This document shows, in pieces, positions 44,664 through 53,697 of a DNA stretch of 64,000 nucleotides. The position numbers and the translations under genes were made by a program. How positions within the stretch are numbered: the stretch's first letter is position 1; the number at the start of each line of letters is the position of its first letter. The DNA comes from JAAFHB01 sp037128295. GTDB taxonomy: Bacteria > Bacteroidota > Bacteroidia > Bacteroidales > Prolixibacteraceae. The notes beneath the pieces are model-generated. The model was given only the letters and a program-made list of their open reading frames with translations, did not search any database and had not been told where the DNA came from. The DNA is taken from NCBI GenBank assembly GCA_037128295.1, contig JBAXWR010000006.1, positions 1 through 64,000 of the forward strand, read 5' to 3'.

Positions 44664-46082
44664 ATGAAATTTTGGAACCGGTATGTATTATATTACCTGG
44701 AACATTTTTCTTCTATTCAAACAAAAAAGGAAGATGGATTGCCGTACCTGAGGGACAAACTCTTTGTTTCGATTTTGCTTGTGACGTTTCCCCTGTGCAG
44801 TTTGGCATATCTTCCAAGTATCATCACATCAATCATCACTGAAAAATATGTCATCGGAGCCTTCGATTCGTTAGCATTGCTGCTCTTCCTGCTTATCTTC
44901 TTTACCAAGAATTTAAGTATGAATGTCAAAAAATCACTTTTTGCAGCCATTTTTTACACTCTATCTGTCGTCCTGCTCATTTATATGGGAATGCAAGGTC
45001 CTGGCCTTATTATTCTTTTATGGATTTCTGTTTTAATCACGCTTTATCAAAGCAAAAGGGCAGGTTTAATCTCAGCAGGTTTGAATGCTTTTCTCATTAT
45101 GCTTATGATGGCATTATTTCCGATAACCTCAAGACCCCTGTCCCTATTTCAGGAATATACATTATTAAGCGGGATTACTATTGGGCTTAACTTAATTATT
45201 TTTAACACGTTGGCTGTTCTTTCGGTTTCTTTTTTACTCGATCACTTAAATGAATCGTTTTTGAATGAGAAAAAATTGCGTACCCTGTTAAAACAGGAAA
45301 GCCTGGATTTGTTGAATGCAAAGCAAAAGGCGGAAGAGAGCGACAAACTAAAATCAGCTTTTCTTACCAATATGAGCCACGAAATAAGGACTCCAATGAA
45401 TGGGATCCTGGGGTTTTCGGCCTTACTGGGTGAACCAGGGTTAAATGGCAAAGATCAACAGGAGTATATTGCCATGATTCAAAAGAGCGGTGTCAGAATG
45501 CTCAATATCATTAATGAAATTATTGACATTTCTAAAATCGAATCTGGACAGATGGATGTTAAATTGAGCAGGACTAACATCAACGAAAAGATTGAACATG
45601 TATTTAAACTTCTGAAACCAGATGCGGATAGGAAGAATATCGGGTTGTCATTTGAAAATGGCTTGTCGTTTTACAATGCCAATTTTAAAACTGATGGCGA
45701 AAAATTATATGCGATACTGACCAACCTGGTTAAAAATGCCATAAAATACACCGATAAAGGTTCAATTAAATTTGGTTATACCCTTGTAGAGACGATCCAT
45801 GGATCGTCTCTACATTTTTTTGTTAAGGATACAGGCATTGGAATTCCTATTCATCGGCAGGAAGCCATTTTTGACAGGTTTGTTCAGGCAGACATCGCTG
45901 ATTTAGAAAGCAGACAAGGAGCGGGGTTAGGCTTATCGATCACAAAGTATTACGTTGAAATGTTAGGTGGAAGGATATGGGTAGATAGCAAACCAGAAAA
46001 GGGATCAACGTTTTATTTCACCCTGCCCTGTCAGGAAAACGGGACAATTCAGACAACCATTCATCCCATATCAAAAAAATAA
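44664..46082 (+). CDS. Membrane histidine kinase (HisKA/HATPase) carrying an internal palindromic repeat
   Basis: 472 aa. Residues ~30-195 hold about six membrane segments (LFVSILLVTFPLCSLAYL, SLALLLFLLIFFTKNL, SLFAAIFYTLSVVLLIYMGM and others). A coiled-coil linker leads to the HisKA box with His239 (NMSHEIRTPMNGILGF), the N-box (LVKNAIKYTD), and G-boxes DTGIGIP and GAGLGLSI. There is no receiver domain and no partner regulator adjacent, so the target is unknown. Codons 374-384 (LVETIHGSSLH) are encoded by a perfect 30-nt palindrome between the N- and G1-boxes; it appears to be an inserted repeat tolerated in a surface loop. The GH10 gene starts six bases after the stop. Confidence 0.9.
   Translation: MKFWNRYVLYYLEHFSSIQTKKEDGLPYLRDKLFVSILLVTFPLCSLAYLPSIITSIITEKYVIGAFDSLALLLFLLIFFTKNLSMNVKKSLFAAIFYTLSVVLLIYMGMQGPGLIILLWISVLITLYQSKRAGLISAGLNAFLIMLMMALFPITSRPLSLFQEYTLLSGITIGLNLIIFNTLAVLSVSFLLDHLNESFLNEKKLRTLLKQESLDLLNAKQKAEESDKLKSAFLTNMSHEIRTPMNGILGFSALLGEPGLNGKDQQEYIAMIQKSGVRMLNIINEIIDISKIESGQMDVKLSRTNINEKIEHVFKLLKPDADRKNIGLSFENGLSFYNANFKTDGEKLYAILTNLVKNAIKYTDKGSIKFGYTLVETIHGSSLHFFVKDTGIGIPIHRQEAIFDRFVQADIADLESRQGAGLGLSITKYYVEMLGGRIWVDSKPEKGSTFYFTLPCQENGTIQTTIHPISKK
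45785..45814. repeat. Perfect 30-nt palindrome inside the histidine kinase coding sequence
   Basis: The half-site TGTAGAGACGATCCA is followed directly by its reverse complement, giving an uninterrupted 30-base inverted repeat centred on CCATGG. GTAGAGACG...CGTCTCTAC palindromes are, to my knowledge, a recurrent mobile-like repeat in Bacteroidota and cyanobacteria. Here the copy is read through in frame. Confidence 0.85.
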
Positions 46083-46088
46083 ACATCC

Positions 46089-47159
46089 TTGAAAAATCCA
46101 TCTGCTCTTCTTGTCGTCTTAATATGCACATTAATAGGGTGTTCAAAAGATCAAGCATTAACACCCTCAAACGATCCTCCAATAGTTAATGCCAAGACCC
46201 TCAAAGAAAAAGCAATGTTTCCCATCGGAGCGGCTGTAACAGTGGCACACCTGAAAGAGGCTGGTTTTTCCGACTCGTTCAAAAACAATTACAGTCAGTT
46301 ATCTGCAGAATATGAGATGAAGATGAACCAGATATGGACCTCATTGCCGGTATATAACTGGTCAAATGTCGATTACCTCGTTGCCTATGCAGTACAGAAC
46401 AATTTGAAAATCCATGGCCACACCTTATTGTGGTATCAGTCGTTTCCAACTTGGTTTAAAACTGCAGCCTACGATTCGTTGAATTTCGAAAACAATGTAA
46501 AAACATATATTCAAACTGTTGTTGGAAAATACAGAGGGAAAATTGTGAGCTGGGACGTTGCCAACGAAATATTTGCCGATGATGGGTCGGTAAGGGTTGA
46601 CACCATTGTTTACAAAACATTCAAAGATCCGATTGGATTTTATAGCCGCTGTTTCAAATATGCTCGGAGCGCTGATTCGGAAGTGAAGCTGTTTTATAAC
46701 GATTATGACATGGTGTTGAATTCGGCCAAAAGGAATGCAGTTAAAAAGATGGTTGAAAGATTCAGAAAAGAGGGTTGCCCGATTGATGGTTTAGGGGAAC
46801 AAATGCATACAACTGTCTGGACAAATAAAACCACTATTGGCAATGGGTTGAATGATTTGGCAACAAATGGATTACTAATTCATATCTCCGAATTGGATGC
46901 GCGTGTAAACCAAAACAAGACTGATTCTTATGTTTTTACTGATGCTGAGCAACAAAAGCAATCCGACATGTATGCTTCTGTTGTCACCTCCTTTGAGACC
47001 TTGCCTCAATCACAAAAATTCGCCATAACGACGTGGGGTGTAACAGATAAATATACCTGGCTTACCGGATGGTGGCATCCGAAAGAATATCCCTTGCTTT
47101 TGGACGCTGGCTACACCCGGAAGAAAGGGTACGAGGGATTCCTTTCGGGTTTGAAATAA
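46089..47159 (+). CDS. GH10 endo-1,4-beta-xylanase lipoprotein
   Basis: 356 aa, starting with TTG at 46089. That start gives a proper lipoprotein signal (MKNPSALLVVLICTLIGCS, lipidated Cys18), whereas the first in-frame ATG (residue 43) would delete it. The GH10 TIM barrel shows HGHTLLWYQSFP, acid/base Glu160 in WDVANEI and nucleophile Glu268 in ISELD, followed by ITTWGVTDKYTW. GH10 enzymes cut the xylan backbone by a retaining mechanism. The lipid anchor suggests surface display beside SusCD. It lies six bases after the kinase gene and is probably co-transcribed with it. Confidence 0.93.
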   Translation: MKNPSALLVVLICTLIGCSKDQALTPSNDPPIVNAKTLKEKAMFPIGAAVTVAHLKEAGFSDSFKNNYSQLSAEYEMKMNQIWTSLPVYNWSNVDYLVAYAVQNNLKIHGHTLLWYQSFPTWFKTAAYDSLNFENNVKTYIQTVVGKYRGKIVSWDVANEIFADDGSVRVDTIVYKTFKDPIGFYSRCFKYARSADSEVKLFYNDYDMVLNSAKRNAVKKMVERFRKEGCPIDGLGEQMHTTVWTNKTTIGNGLNDLATNGLLIHISELDARVNQNKTDSYVFTDAEQQKQSDMYASVVTSFETLPQSQKFAITTWGVTDKYTWLTGWWHPKEYPLLLDAGYTRKKGYEGFLSGLK

Positions 47160-47213
47160 CTAATGGTTTTTAACTGATCGGCTTGACTGAGGCTGAGATA
47201 AAAATGGGTAATT

Positions 47214-48968
47214 ATGAGAATCATAATGAAGATTGGTCTGATTTGCTTTCTTTTTCTGGCCATTCAGATTGGTAAAGCACAAACAGAAAATGGTTCCAGT
47301 ACAAACTTTCCAGCTTACGCTACTAAGTACAATGATCCCCTATTGGGAGAAAATGTTTTCATCTTTGATCCTAAAATGGATATGAAAGAGATTCAAACAT
47401 TGATTGATTCTCTATACAGTCAGCAACATCCAAGGACAAGTGAATTTGCTCCAAACCGGTATGCCCTGCTTTTAAAACCGGGCACCTATCAGGTTGACTT
47501 AAAAATGGGCTATTACACCCATATCATTGGTTTGGGCGAATCTCCTGACGATGTGTTAATTAATGGTGCTTTAATTTCAAAAGGTGAGAAAAACGGAAAT
47601 GTTACCTGTAATTTCTGGCGATCGGTCGAGAACCTTTCAATTTTGGCTCCAACCGGGGCTATAAATATCTGGGGCGTTTCGCAGGCGGCTCCTATGCGAA
47701 GGGTCCATATCAAAGGTGATATCCAGTTGCACGACAATGGCTGGGCGAGCGGTGGTTTTTTGGCCGATTCAAAGATCGACGGTACAGTATATGCCGGAGG
47801 GCAACAACAATGGTTTTCGCGAAATGTCGATTTGGGGAAATGGGAAAAAGGAAGCTGGAACATGGTGTTTATGGGAGTACCAAATGCCCCTGCCGATCAA
47901 TGGCCAGAAAATCCTTATACAGTTATAAAAGCAACGCCTGAGATCCGTGAAAAACCCTATTTGGTACTGGATAAATCAGGTTATGTGGTCAGAATCCCTA
48001 AACTTAAGAAAAATCAGGTTGGTGTAAGCTGGAATAAAGCAGTTAATGATGAGGGAGTTATAAATCTAAAAGATTTTTACATTGTCAAACCAGGTATCGA
48101 TAATTCGGAATCCATCAATGCATTGCTGAAAAAGGGCAGGAATTTACTCTTTACACCCGGTGTTTATTTGATTGATCAAAGCCTTCAGGTTACCCGTCCG
48201 GGAACTGTGATTATAGGTATCGGTATGCCGTCACTCAGGTCTAATAATGGGAATTCGGTTGTGGAAGTATCTGATGTTGATGGGGTAACAATTTGTGGCT
48301 TGACCATCGATGCCGGGAAAATTCCATCCGAATCACTCTTCATTGTGGGAGAACCCAATTCCACGAAGAACCATCAGAAGAATCCCACCTTTTTATTCGA
48401 TATCTTTTTCAGGGTTGGTGGTTACGGCGAAGGTAAAACATCAAACTGTCTGGTTATCAACAGTAAAAACATTTATGTCGATCACACGTGGCTTTGGCGT
48501 GCCGATCATGGTAAAAATGTTGGATGGGACCAGAACACTTGTAAAAATGGACTGATTGTAAATGGTGACAAGGTAACTGTCTATGCCCTGTTTTGCGAAC
48601 ATTTTCTGGAATACCAGACCCTTTGGAATGGCAACAATGGAAAAATGTATTTTTACCAAAGCGAGATGCCTTACGACCCACCAACAGTCGATTCATGGAA
48701 ACATGACAATGTAGGTGGTTATGCTTCCTATAAAGTGTCGGATGGAGTTAAAAAGCACGAAGCCTGGGGATTGGGAATATATTGTGTATTTTACAAAGCC
48801 CCGGTTATTGTCGATAATTGCATTGAAACACCTGCTGCTTTGGAAAATGACTTCCACCATAAAATTACTTTTTGGCTGAATGGAAATAAGGAGAGTATGA
48901 TGAAAAGCATCATCAATGGAAAAGGAGGACAGGTTGATGTTTCGACAAGAAAAGCAGTGATGGATTAG
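47214..48968 (+). CDS. Secreted right-handed beta-helix protein (GH55/pectate-lyase-superfamily-like)
   Basis: 584 aa, signal peptide MRIIMKIGLICFLFLAIQIGKAQ. Two helix-forming halves can be seen: GTYQVDLKMGYYTHIIGLGE in the first, and a second start NSESINALLKKGRNLLFTPG with GVYLIDQSLQVTRPGTVIIG. This double beta-helix layout resembles GH55-type glucanases and related actinobacterial proteins wrongly named adenylyl cyclase. No catalytic residues can be assigned by eye. It follows the xylanase by 54 bases on the same strand, so a role on the same glycan, as hydrolase or lyase, is plausible inference. Confidence 0.75.
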   Translation: MRIIMKIGLICFLFLAIQIGKAQTENGSSTNFPAYATKYNDPLLGENVFIFDPKMDMKEIQTLIDSLYSQQHPRTSEFAPNRYALLLKPGTYQVDLKMGYYTHIIGLGESPDDVLINGALISKGEKNGNVTCNFWRSVENLSILAPTGAINIWGVSQAAPMRRVHIKGDIQLHDNGWASGGFLADSKIDGTVYAGGQQQWFSRNVDLGKWEKGSWNMVFMGVPNAPADQWPENPYTVIKATPEIREKPYLVLDKSGYVVRIPKLKKNQVGVSWNKAVNDEGVINLKDFYIVKPGIDNSESINALLKKGRNLLFTPGVYLIDQSLQVTRPGTVIIGIGMPSLRSNNGNSVVEVSDVDGVTICGLTIDAGKIPSESLFIVGEPNSTKNHQKNPTFLFDIFFRVGGYGEGKTSNCLVINSKNIYVDHTWLWRADHGKNVGWDQNTCKNGLIVNGDKVTVYALFCEHFLEYQTLWNGNNGKMYFYQSEMPYDPPTVDSWKHDNVGGYASYKVSDGVKKHEAWGLGIYCVFYKAPVIVDNCIETPAALENDFHHKITFWLNGNKESMMKSIINGKGGQVDVSTRKAVMD

Positions 48969-49077
48969 GAATCACTTGCAATCTAAATATTCTATGTTAA
49001 AAATTTGGGATTCTGTTTTTTATATTTAATTTCGTTCAGGTTTGGGTATTGTTGAATGATGTATAATAGTGAAGAAT

Positions 49078-49917
49078 ATGAAAACCCTTATTCGGATTGG
49101 CCTTTTCTTGTTGTTGTTCAGCAGTTCATTGAATTGCTTTTCTCAGGGTAAGATTGATAAATCGAAAGAAGATCTTAAAAAAGGTTCTAGAAGTGATAAC
49201 CGACAATCAAATAAATCATCCTCTTTTTCATCACACAGATCAGATGATTCGTTTGAGTTCTTCATCTTCAGGATGTTTGCCGAAGCTTTTGTATTTGTCA
49301 CTTACAATACTTTAATTGGAAATTATGAGAGGGAAAATCACCTGCACAATAATTTAACATATTCTCCTTTTTATGATAATTTTTCCGGAAATTATAAAGG
49401 CTTTGATTCCGTCCCAACTCCAACGAAAAATTTCAGAATTGATCTGGACAATAAACTGTTGTATTACAATGACAAATTATTCGGGAATCACCTGAAAGCA
49501 AAAATCAGACCCTTCAAATATTTTTATTTTCAAACCGATTTTGTCCAATTGTTGGAGCTTGATGAAAATAACCGGAATTATTCAAATATTTCCCTGTTCG
49601 ACCTGAACTTTTGTTATGACAGGATCAGGCTTGAACGGTTCAATTTGGGATGGGTTCTGGGGGTAAAGTACATTGGAAATGACATAAAAAAAGCTGGATT
49701 GAACTACGGTTTAAATACGGATATTTTTATTTCTCATAACATAAGTCTCTATAGTTCAATGAAATGGAGTTTAATCAACGATGTTGCCGTAAATGAATTT
49801 GAAATAGATGCCAAATTTCATAGAAAGAATCATTTCTTTTCGATTGGTTATGAGCATTTTAAAATTGGATCGCCAAACTATGATCTGGTTTCCTTAGGAG
49901 GAGGTATTTATTTTTAA
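49078..49917 (+). CDS. Secreted protein of unknown function, probable outer-membrane barrel
   Basis: 279 aa from the ATG at 49078 (a GTG at 49069 would add three residues). It has a signal peptide (MKTLIRIGLFLLLFSSSLNCFSQ), then a low-complexity Ser/Lys/Asp stretch (RSDNRQSNKSSSFSSHRSDD) and beta strands (NFRIDLDNKLLYYNDKLFGN) ending in the aromatic strand LVSLGGGIYF. This fits an eight- to twelve-strand outer-membrane protein. No family recognised. Compared with neighbouring genes it is AT-rich and lacks enzyme motifs, so it may be unrelated to the glycan pathway. Confidence 0.7.
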   Translation: MKTLIRIGLFLLLFSSSLNCFSQGKIDKSKEDLKKGSRSDNRQSNKSSSFSSHRSDDSFEFFIFRMFAEAFVFVTYNTLIGNYERENHLHNNLTYSPFYDNFSGNYKGFDSVPTPTKNFRIDLDNKLLYYNDKLFGNHLKAKIRPFKYFYFQTDFVQLLELDENNRNYSNISLFDLNFCYDRIRLERFNLGWVLGVKYIGNDIKKAGLNYGLNTDIFISHNISLYSSMKWSLINDVAVNEFEIDAKFHRKNHFFSIGYEHFKIGSPNYDLVSLGGGIYF

Positions 49918-50029
49918 GCAAAGGCAATATGAATTACGATTACCCGAATTTTATTCAATGTAAGGATATAATATTATTATTCAATTCAAATACAAACAGA
50001 TACACTATTTAATTAATCAAATTAACCGC

Positions 50030-50989
50030 ATGAAAAATTATTTTAACAAAAGTATCAGAACAGGAAATATCTTTTTGGTTGTGCTAACGGCAATCGCAAT
50101 TGGTAGTCTTACATCGTTAACCACATTTGGGCAAAGTGCTAAATTACAGTCGCATGTAAAAGTGACACTAAATGCATTCTCCTTTAATGACCAGATGACT
50201 GGTAAAGGTCAAAAAGACAACAAACCAACCATGACTTTGCTCGAAGTGGTGGATTGGTGTGCCACCCAGAATATTGAAGCCATTGACGTAACAGGCTATT
50301 ATTTCCCAGGATACCCCGAAGTGCCTACAGATGAATATATTTATGAACTTAAACGAAAAGCTTTTAAATTAGGGATCGACATAAGTGGGACCGGGATCCG
50401 GAACAATTTTGCATCACCCGATCCAAAGGTGCGTGCCGCCGATGTTGAATTGGCCAAAAAATGGATCATCGTTGCTGAAAAATTGGGGGCTCCTGTGATC
50501 CGGTTGTTTGCAGGTGCAATCCCCAAAGGTTACGAAAACAAATGGGACGAGGTAGCTGGCTGGATGATTGAATGTTACAAGGAGTGTGCTGCTTTTGGCG
50601 AAAAACATGGGGTGATCATTGGCATCCAAAACCATGGCGACATGCTGCAAACTGCCGAACAGTGTATTAAAATTGTCAAGGCCGTCAATTCGAAATGGGC
50701 AGGTATTATTCTCGACACGGGAAATTTTAAAGTAACAGATCCTTATGTCGATATTGAAACGATTATTCCCTATACTGTAAACTGGCAGGTAAAAGAGAGT
50801 GTATTTGGTGTGAATAGTCCGATCAAAACCGATATCCCACGTCTGATGAAAATTATTAAAAAAAGCGGATATCGGGGTTACCTTCCCATTGAAACACTTA
50901 CTGTTAAAGACATTCCAGCCGATCCGTTCAAAACTGTACCTGCTTTGATGAAGGAATTGAAGGCTGCGATGGAAAAAGAATACAAATAG
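50030..50989 (+). CDS. Secreted sugar phosphate isomerase/epimerase-like TIM-barrel protein
   Basis: 319 aa with an N-terminal signal segment (IFLVVLTAIAIGSLTSLTTFGQ). The rest is an AP-endonuclease-2/xylose-isomerase-like barrel: VTLNAFSFND, IEAIDVTGYYF, GAPVIRLFAGAIP, the metal-ligand blocks IIGIQNHGD and IILDTGNF, and the C-terminal GYRGYLPIETL with the last Glu ligand. Exported members occur in Bacteroidota PULs and may epimerise or rearrange free sugars in the periplasm; the substrate is unknown. It lies 30 bases upstream of the toroid-like enzyme gene and is surely in the same operon. Confidence 0.85.
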   Translation: MKNYFNKSIRTGNIFLVVLTAIAIGSLTSLTTFGQSAKLQSHVKVTLNAFSFNDQMTGKGQKDNKPTMTLLEVVDWCATQNIEAIDVTGYYFPGYPEVPTDEYIYELKRKAFKLGIDISGTGIRNNFASPDPKVRAADVELAKKWIIVAEKLGAPVIRLFAGAIPKGYENKWDEVAGWMIECYKECAAFGEKHGVIIGIQNHGDMLQTAEQCIKIVKAVNSKWAGIILDTGNFKVTDPYVDIETIIPYTVNWQVKESVFGVNSPIKTDIPRLMKIIKKSGYRGYLPIETLTVKDIPADPFKTVPALMKELKAAMEKEYK

Positions 50990-51019
50990 CTATTAATTTG
51001 ATTAATAGATTATTACAAC

Positions 51020-52660
51020 ATGAGAACAATCAGGTTTACTTTGATCATTTCTTTTATCAGTGTTTTATCACTCGTAAGTAACGCACAAAAAAACAATCAA
51101 CCTCTAAAAGGATCCCCAACTTTTGAAAAATCACCCGATTTTAAAGAGGCCCTGGGGAATGGCAAACTGGCAAACGAAGGTTACAACAGGTGCATGAATT
51201 ACCTGAATGCCTGGCTAAAACAGGCAGATAAGACCAGCGGATTGATTCCCAGAAACATCAGGGAGAGTGCCGATTTTTGGAACGCCTGGGATGCAGCGGC
51301 TGATAACTATCCCTTTATGGTACTCACCACTTCGATCCTTTCACCAGAGTTATTTCATGGCAAAATGATCGACATGCTGAATGCCGAACGGAAACTGACC
51401 TCGCGGATCGGCGCGTTGCCGGATACTTATTCCTTTTCAAAAAAAGGGTTTAAAAATGCTGTGATCGATACAAGCGAAATTATATTTGGGACAGCAGAAT
51501 ACATGAAAGACGGATTGATCCCGCTCACCGAATGGCTGGGAAAAAGTCCATGGAGCGACCGGATGCTCGAAATGCTCAACGACCTTGGGAAACAAGTCCG
51601 GATTGTGAAACAAATGAAACAGGATCTTTTCGGGAAAAGCTCAGTGGTTGAGGTCAATGGGGATCTTTTGCAAACCCTTTCCCGAATGTACTGGTTTACA
51701 GGCGAAAAGAAATATTTGATCTGGGCTTCTGAAATTGCAGATTTTTATCTGAAAGATGCCAATTTGCCCACCAAGGCACTGGAAGTCCTGAAAATCAGGG
51801 ATCATGGATGCGAAATCATTTCCGGACTTTGTGAAATCTATCTTGCAGCTTACTACGCCTGGCCCGAAAAGAGGAACCAATGGCGCAAACCACTCCACGA
51901 AATGCTCGACCGGATCCTCGAAGTCGGTCGCAATGAAGACGGGTTGTTCTACGATGCTGTGAATCCGGTTACGGGCCAAATCGTCAGTTCACGCCTCGCA
52001 GATAATTTTGGTTATACATTTAATGCCTATTACTTTGTTGCAGCGATTGATTCCACACCAAAATACAAAGATGCTGTTATAAAGGGACTTAGTTCACTCA
52101 ACTCCAAATACCGGAATCACGACTGGGAAAGTGGAAGTTGCGATGGTTATGCCGATGCGATTGAAGGAGGATTGAATCTTTACAACCGCGAAACCATCCC
52201 ATCTTTGAAGGAGTGGCTCGACAGTGAGATCAGGGTAATGTGGAATTTTCAAAAACCAGACGGAATTATTGAAGGTTGGCATGGAGACGGTAATTTTGCA
52301 CGGACTACGGTCATGTATTGTTTATGGAAAGCACAAGGGATCACTGCAGTGCCATGGAAAGAAGACCTGATTTTGGGGGCCGTGAAGAACTCAGACGGAT
52401 TAAAAGTTGCCATTAGCTCTGCTTCGGGATGGAGTGGCAAATTAAAATTTGATGTACCCAAATATTCGGTCAATATGCACTATCCCATTGATTATCCGCG
52501 CATCAACCAGTTTCAGAATTGGTTCTCTGTGAAGGATACCCAAAAATATCAGGTTGAACAATCCGGTAACAAAATAAAAACAGTGACCGGCAAACAGTTG
52601 TCGGAAGGATTTCAAATTGAAGTAAAAAAGGGGGAACCAGTTTATATCAGTGTAAGGTAA
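51020..52660 (+). CDS. Secreted enzyme of unknown family, probable (alpha/alpha)6 toroid fold
   Basis: 546 aa, signal peptide MRTIRFTLIISFISVLSLVSNAQ. The protein is helix-rich with repeated helical hairpins (YNRCMNYLNAWLKQADKTSG, DFWNAWDAAADNYPFMVLTT, EKKYLIWASEIADFYLKD, GLCEIYLAAYYAWPEKRNQW) and ends with a small beta domain (VSIR-type strands, KGEPVYISVR). This is the pattern of six-hairpin glycosidases and some polysaccharide lyases. Conserved-looking acids and aromatics (ESADFWNAWDAAAD, SCDGYADAIEGG) are candidates for the active site. I cannot place it in a numbered family. As the last gene of the PUL it may contribute a novel activity. Confidence 0.7.
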   Translation: MRTIRFTLIISFISVLSLVSNAQKNNQPLKGSPTFEKSPDFKEALGNGKLANEGYNRCMNYLNAWLKQADKTSGLIPRNIRESADFWNAWDAAADNYPFMVLTTSILSPELFHGKMIDMLNAERKLTSRIGALPDTYSFSKKGFKNAVIDTSEIIFGTAEYMKDGLIPLTEWLGKSPWSDRMLEMLNDLGKQVRIVKQMKQDLFGKSSVVEVNGDLLQTLSRMYWFTGEKKYLIWASEIADFYLKDANLPTKALEVLKIRDHGCEIISGLCEIYLAAYYAWPEKRNQWRKPLHEMLDRILEVGRNEDGLFYDAVNPVTGQIVSSRLADNFGYTFNAYYFVAAIDSTPKYKDAVIKGLSSLNSKYRNHDWESGSCDGYADAIEGGLNLYNRETIPSLKEWLDSEIRVMWNFQKPDGIIEGWHGDGNFARTTVMYCLWKAQGITAVPWKEDLILGAVKNSDGLKVAISSASGWSGKLKFDVPKYSVNMHYPIDYPRINQFQNWFSVKDTQKYQVEQSGNKIKTVTGKQLSEGFQIEVKKGEPVYISVR

Positions 52661-52817
52661 TACTCATTTTTGAGCAGGTTTTAGATTTCGTGTCATTTGT
52701 TTCATCATATTGAATAACAGGTATTTGGAAAGGGATGCATACTTTAGAATGCAGTGTCCAAGTGACTATTTACCACATCAATCGTTGCACGGATACTAAA
52801 AACATACTTAGGATGAG

Positions 52818-52881
52818 GTGTCCCGGTGACTTAAAGCAATTGCCTGCACGACGATCGGCCGCAATCGAGTCACCCGGACAC
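52818..52881. repeat. Hairpin GTGTCCCGGTGACT / AGTCACCCGGACAC
   Basis: Arms at 52818-52831 and 52868-52881 pair over 14 bases with one mismatch. A related direct copy (GTGTCCAAGTGACT) lies about 65 bases to the left. Confidence 0.6.
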
Positions 52882-52994
52882 TAAATCTTAAATAGTGAAA
52901 GATCAATGTGCCGCAAAATCAAATCCGAATTGATGAATTGGAAGGAACGGAAACCGGAGAACGGAGAACGGAGGCCGGGAAAATCAAAGTTGAG

Positions 52995-53210
52995 GATTGC
53001 GCCACAAAGTTTCAAAAGTTGCATGATGATCCCAAACAAAATAACTGCACCTACACCCTCATGAACTGTCATTGCGCGGAGTGCGGCATAATCTGAATTT
53101 GAAAGATAATCACCTGCACGACAACTTGTTCCTGCCTGCCCCGATTTTCGGGGATCCATCGGAAAAGCAATCCCATCCTATGAAGCACTGTACGAAAGAC
53201 ATTGTTCTCG
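52995..53210 (+). repeat. Direct repeat copy A (GCGCCACAAAG family)
   Basis: Begins GATTGCGCCACAAAG, contains TGTCATTGCGCGGAGTGCG near the middle and AAGCAATCCCA...GAAGCACTGT near the end. A 29-base run (TGCGCCAC to GCATGA) is identical to copy C at 55579. Same orientation as copies B, C and D. Confidence 0.75.
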
Positions 53211-53333
53211 ATTGCGCCACAGACTTTTAAGAGAGTTGTCATCCCCGTCCGAAGGGCATTGGCTCTTTTCCGAAGTTTCGATCTCGGAGGGTTTTGATGC
53301 TGCCATTTTACCTCAGGTGGCGCGGTTCCATTT

Positions 53334-53403
53334 CCCCGGGTAGGCGGTCCAGACATCCTTTGATCTTTGAAGGGGGTTTTTGCTCGGGACCGCGTACCCG
53401 GGG
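53334..53403. repeat. GC-rich 17-bp hairpin (CCCCGGGTA...TACCCGGGG)
   Basis: CCCCGGGTAGGCGGTCC (53334-53350) pairs with GGACCGCGTACCCGGGG (53387-53403), one mismatch, 36-base loop. Its GC content stands out strongly from the AT-rich surroundings. It resembles repetitive palindromic elements in other Bacteroidota genomes, but the family name is unknown to me. Confidence 0.7.
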
Positions 53404-53639
53404 TTATTTACGGGGTTCTCCTACGGAGAATGGACCGTAGTAGCATTTTGAAACGGTTCCAAGGGATATCAAGGTTTGGAAATCCCAATATACTCTTAGC
53501 ACCAATCCATACACCGTAGATGTTATAGTATTGTAGAACAAATAAATATCCCATCAACCAGCGGCGCAATCAGAAAGTCGTTAGGGGAATAGATGACGGA
53601 TGCGCCGCAAATGCACAGGTAAAAGGATGGTTAAAATTT

Positions 53640-53690
53640 TGGATTGCGCCACAAGGTTTCAAAAGTTTGGAGAAGCTTTTTGTTAGAATA
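53640..53690 (+). repeat. Direct repeat copy B (5' fragment)
   Basis: GGATTGCGCCACAAGG followed by TTTCAAAAGTTTGGAGAAG matches the first ~45 bases of copies A, C and D and then stops, ending 8 bases before the last codon region of the AbiEii-type gene. Confidence 0.65.
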
Positions 53691-53697
53691 ATCTAAA

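Larger units (their letters stand above)
52661..53697. repeat. 1-kb gene-free region packed with repeats
   Basis: No convincing gene. From left to right: a direct repeat GTGTCC(A/C)(A/G)GTGACT with an inverted partner (hairpin 52818-52831/52868-52881), repeat copy A (52995-53210), a large GC-rich hairpin (53334-53403), a TTCTC...GAGAA mini-hairpin near 53420, and a fragment of the repeat (copy B, from 53640). It looks like a landing zone of short non-autonomous elements beside the AbiE-type genes. Confidence 0.75.

Noticed and set aside
52881..53356. Two antisense open frames left of the AbiE-type genes
   Set aside because: They translate repeat copy A and the GC-rich hairpin. The shared peptide with other copies follows from DNA identity.
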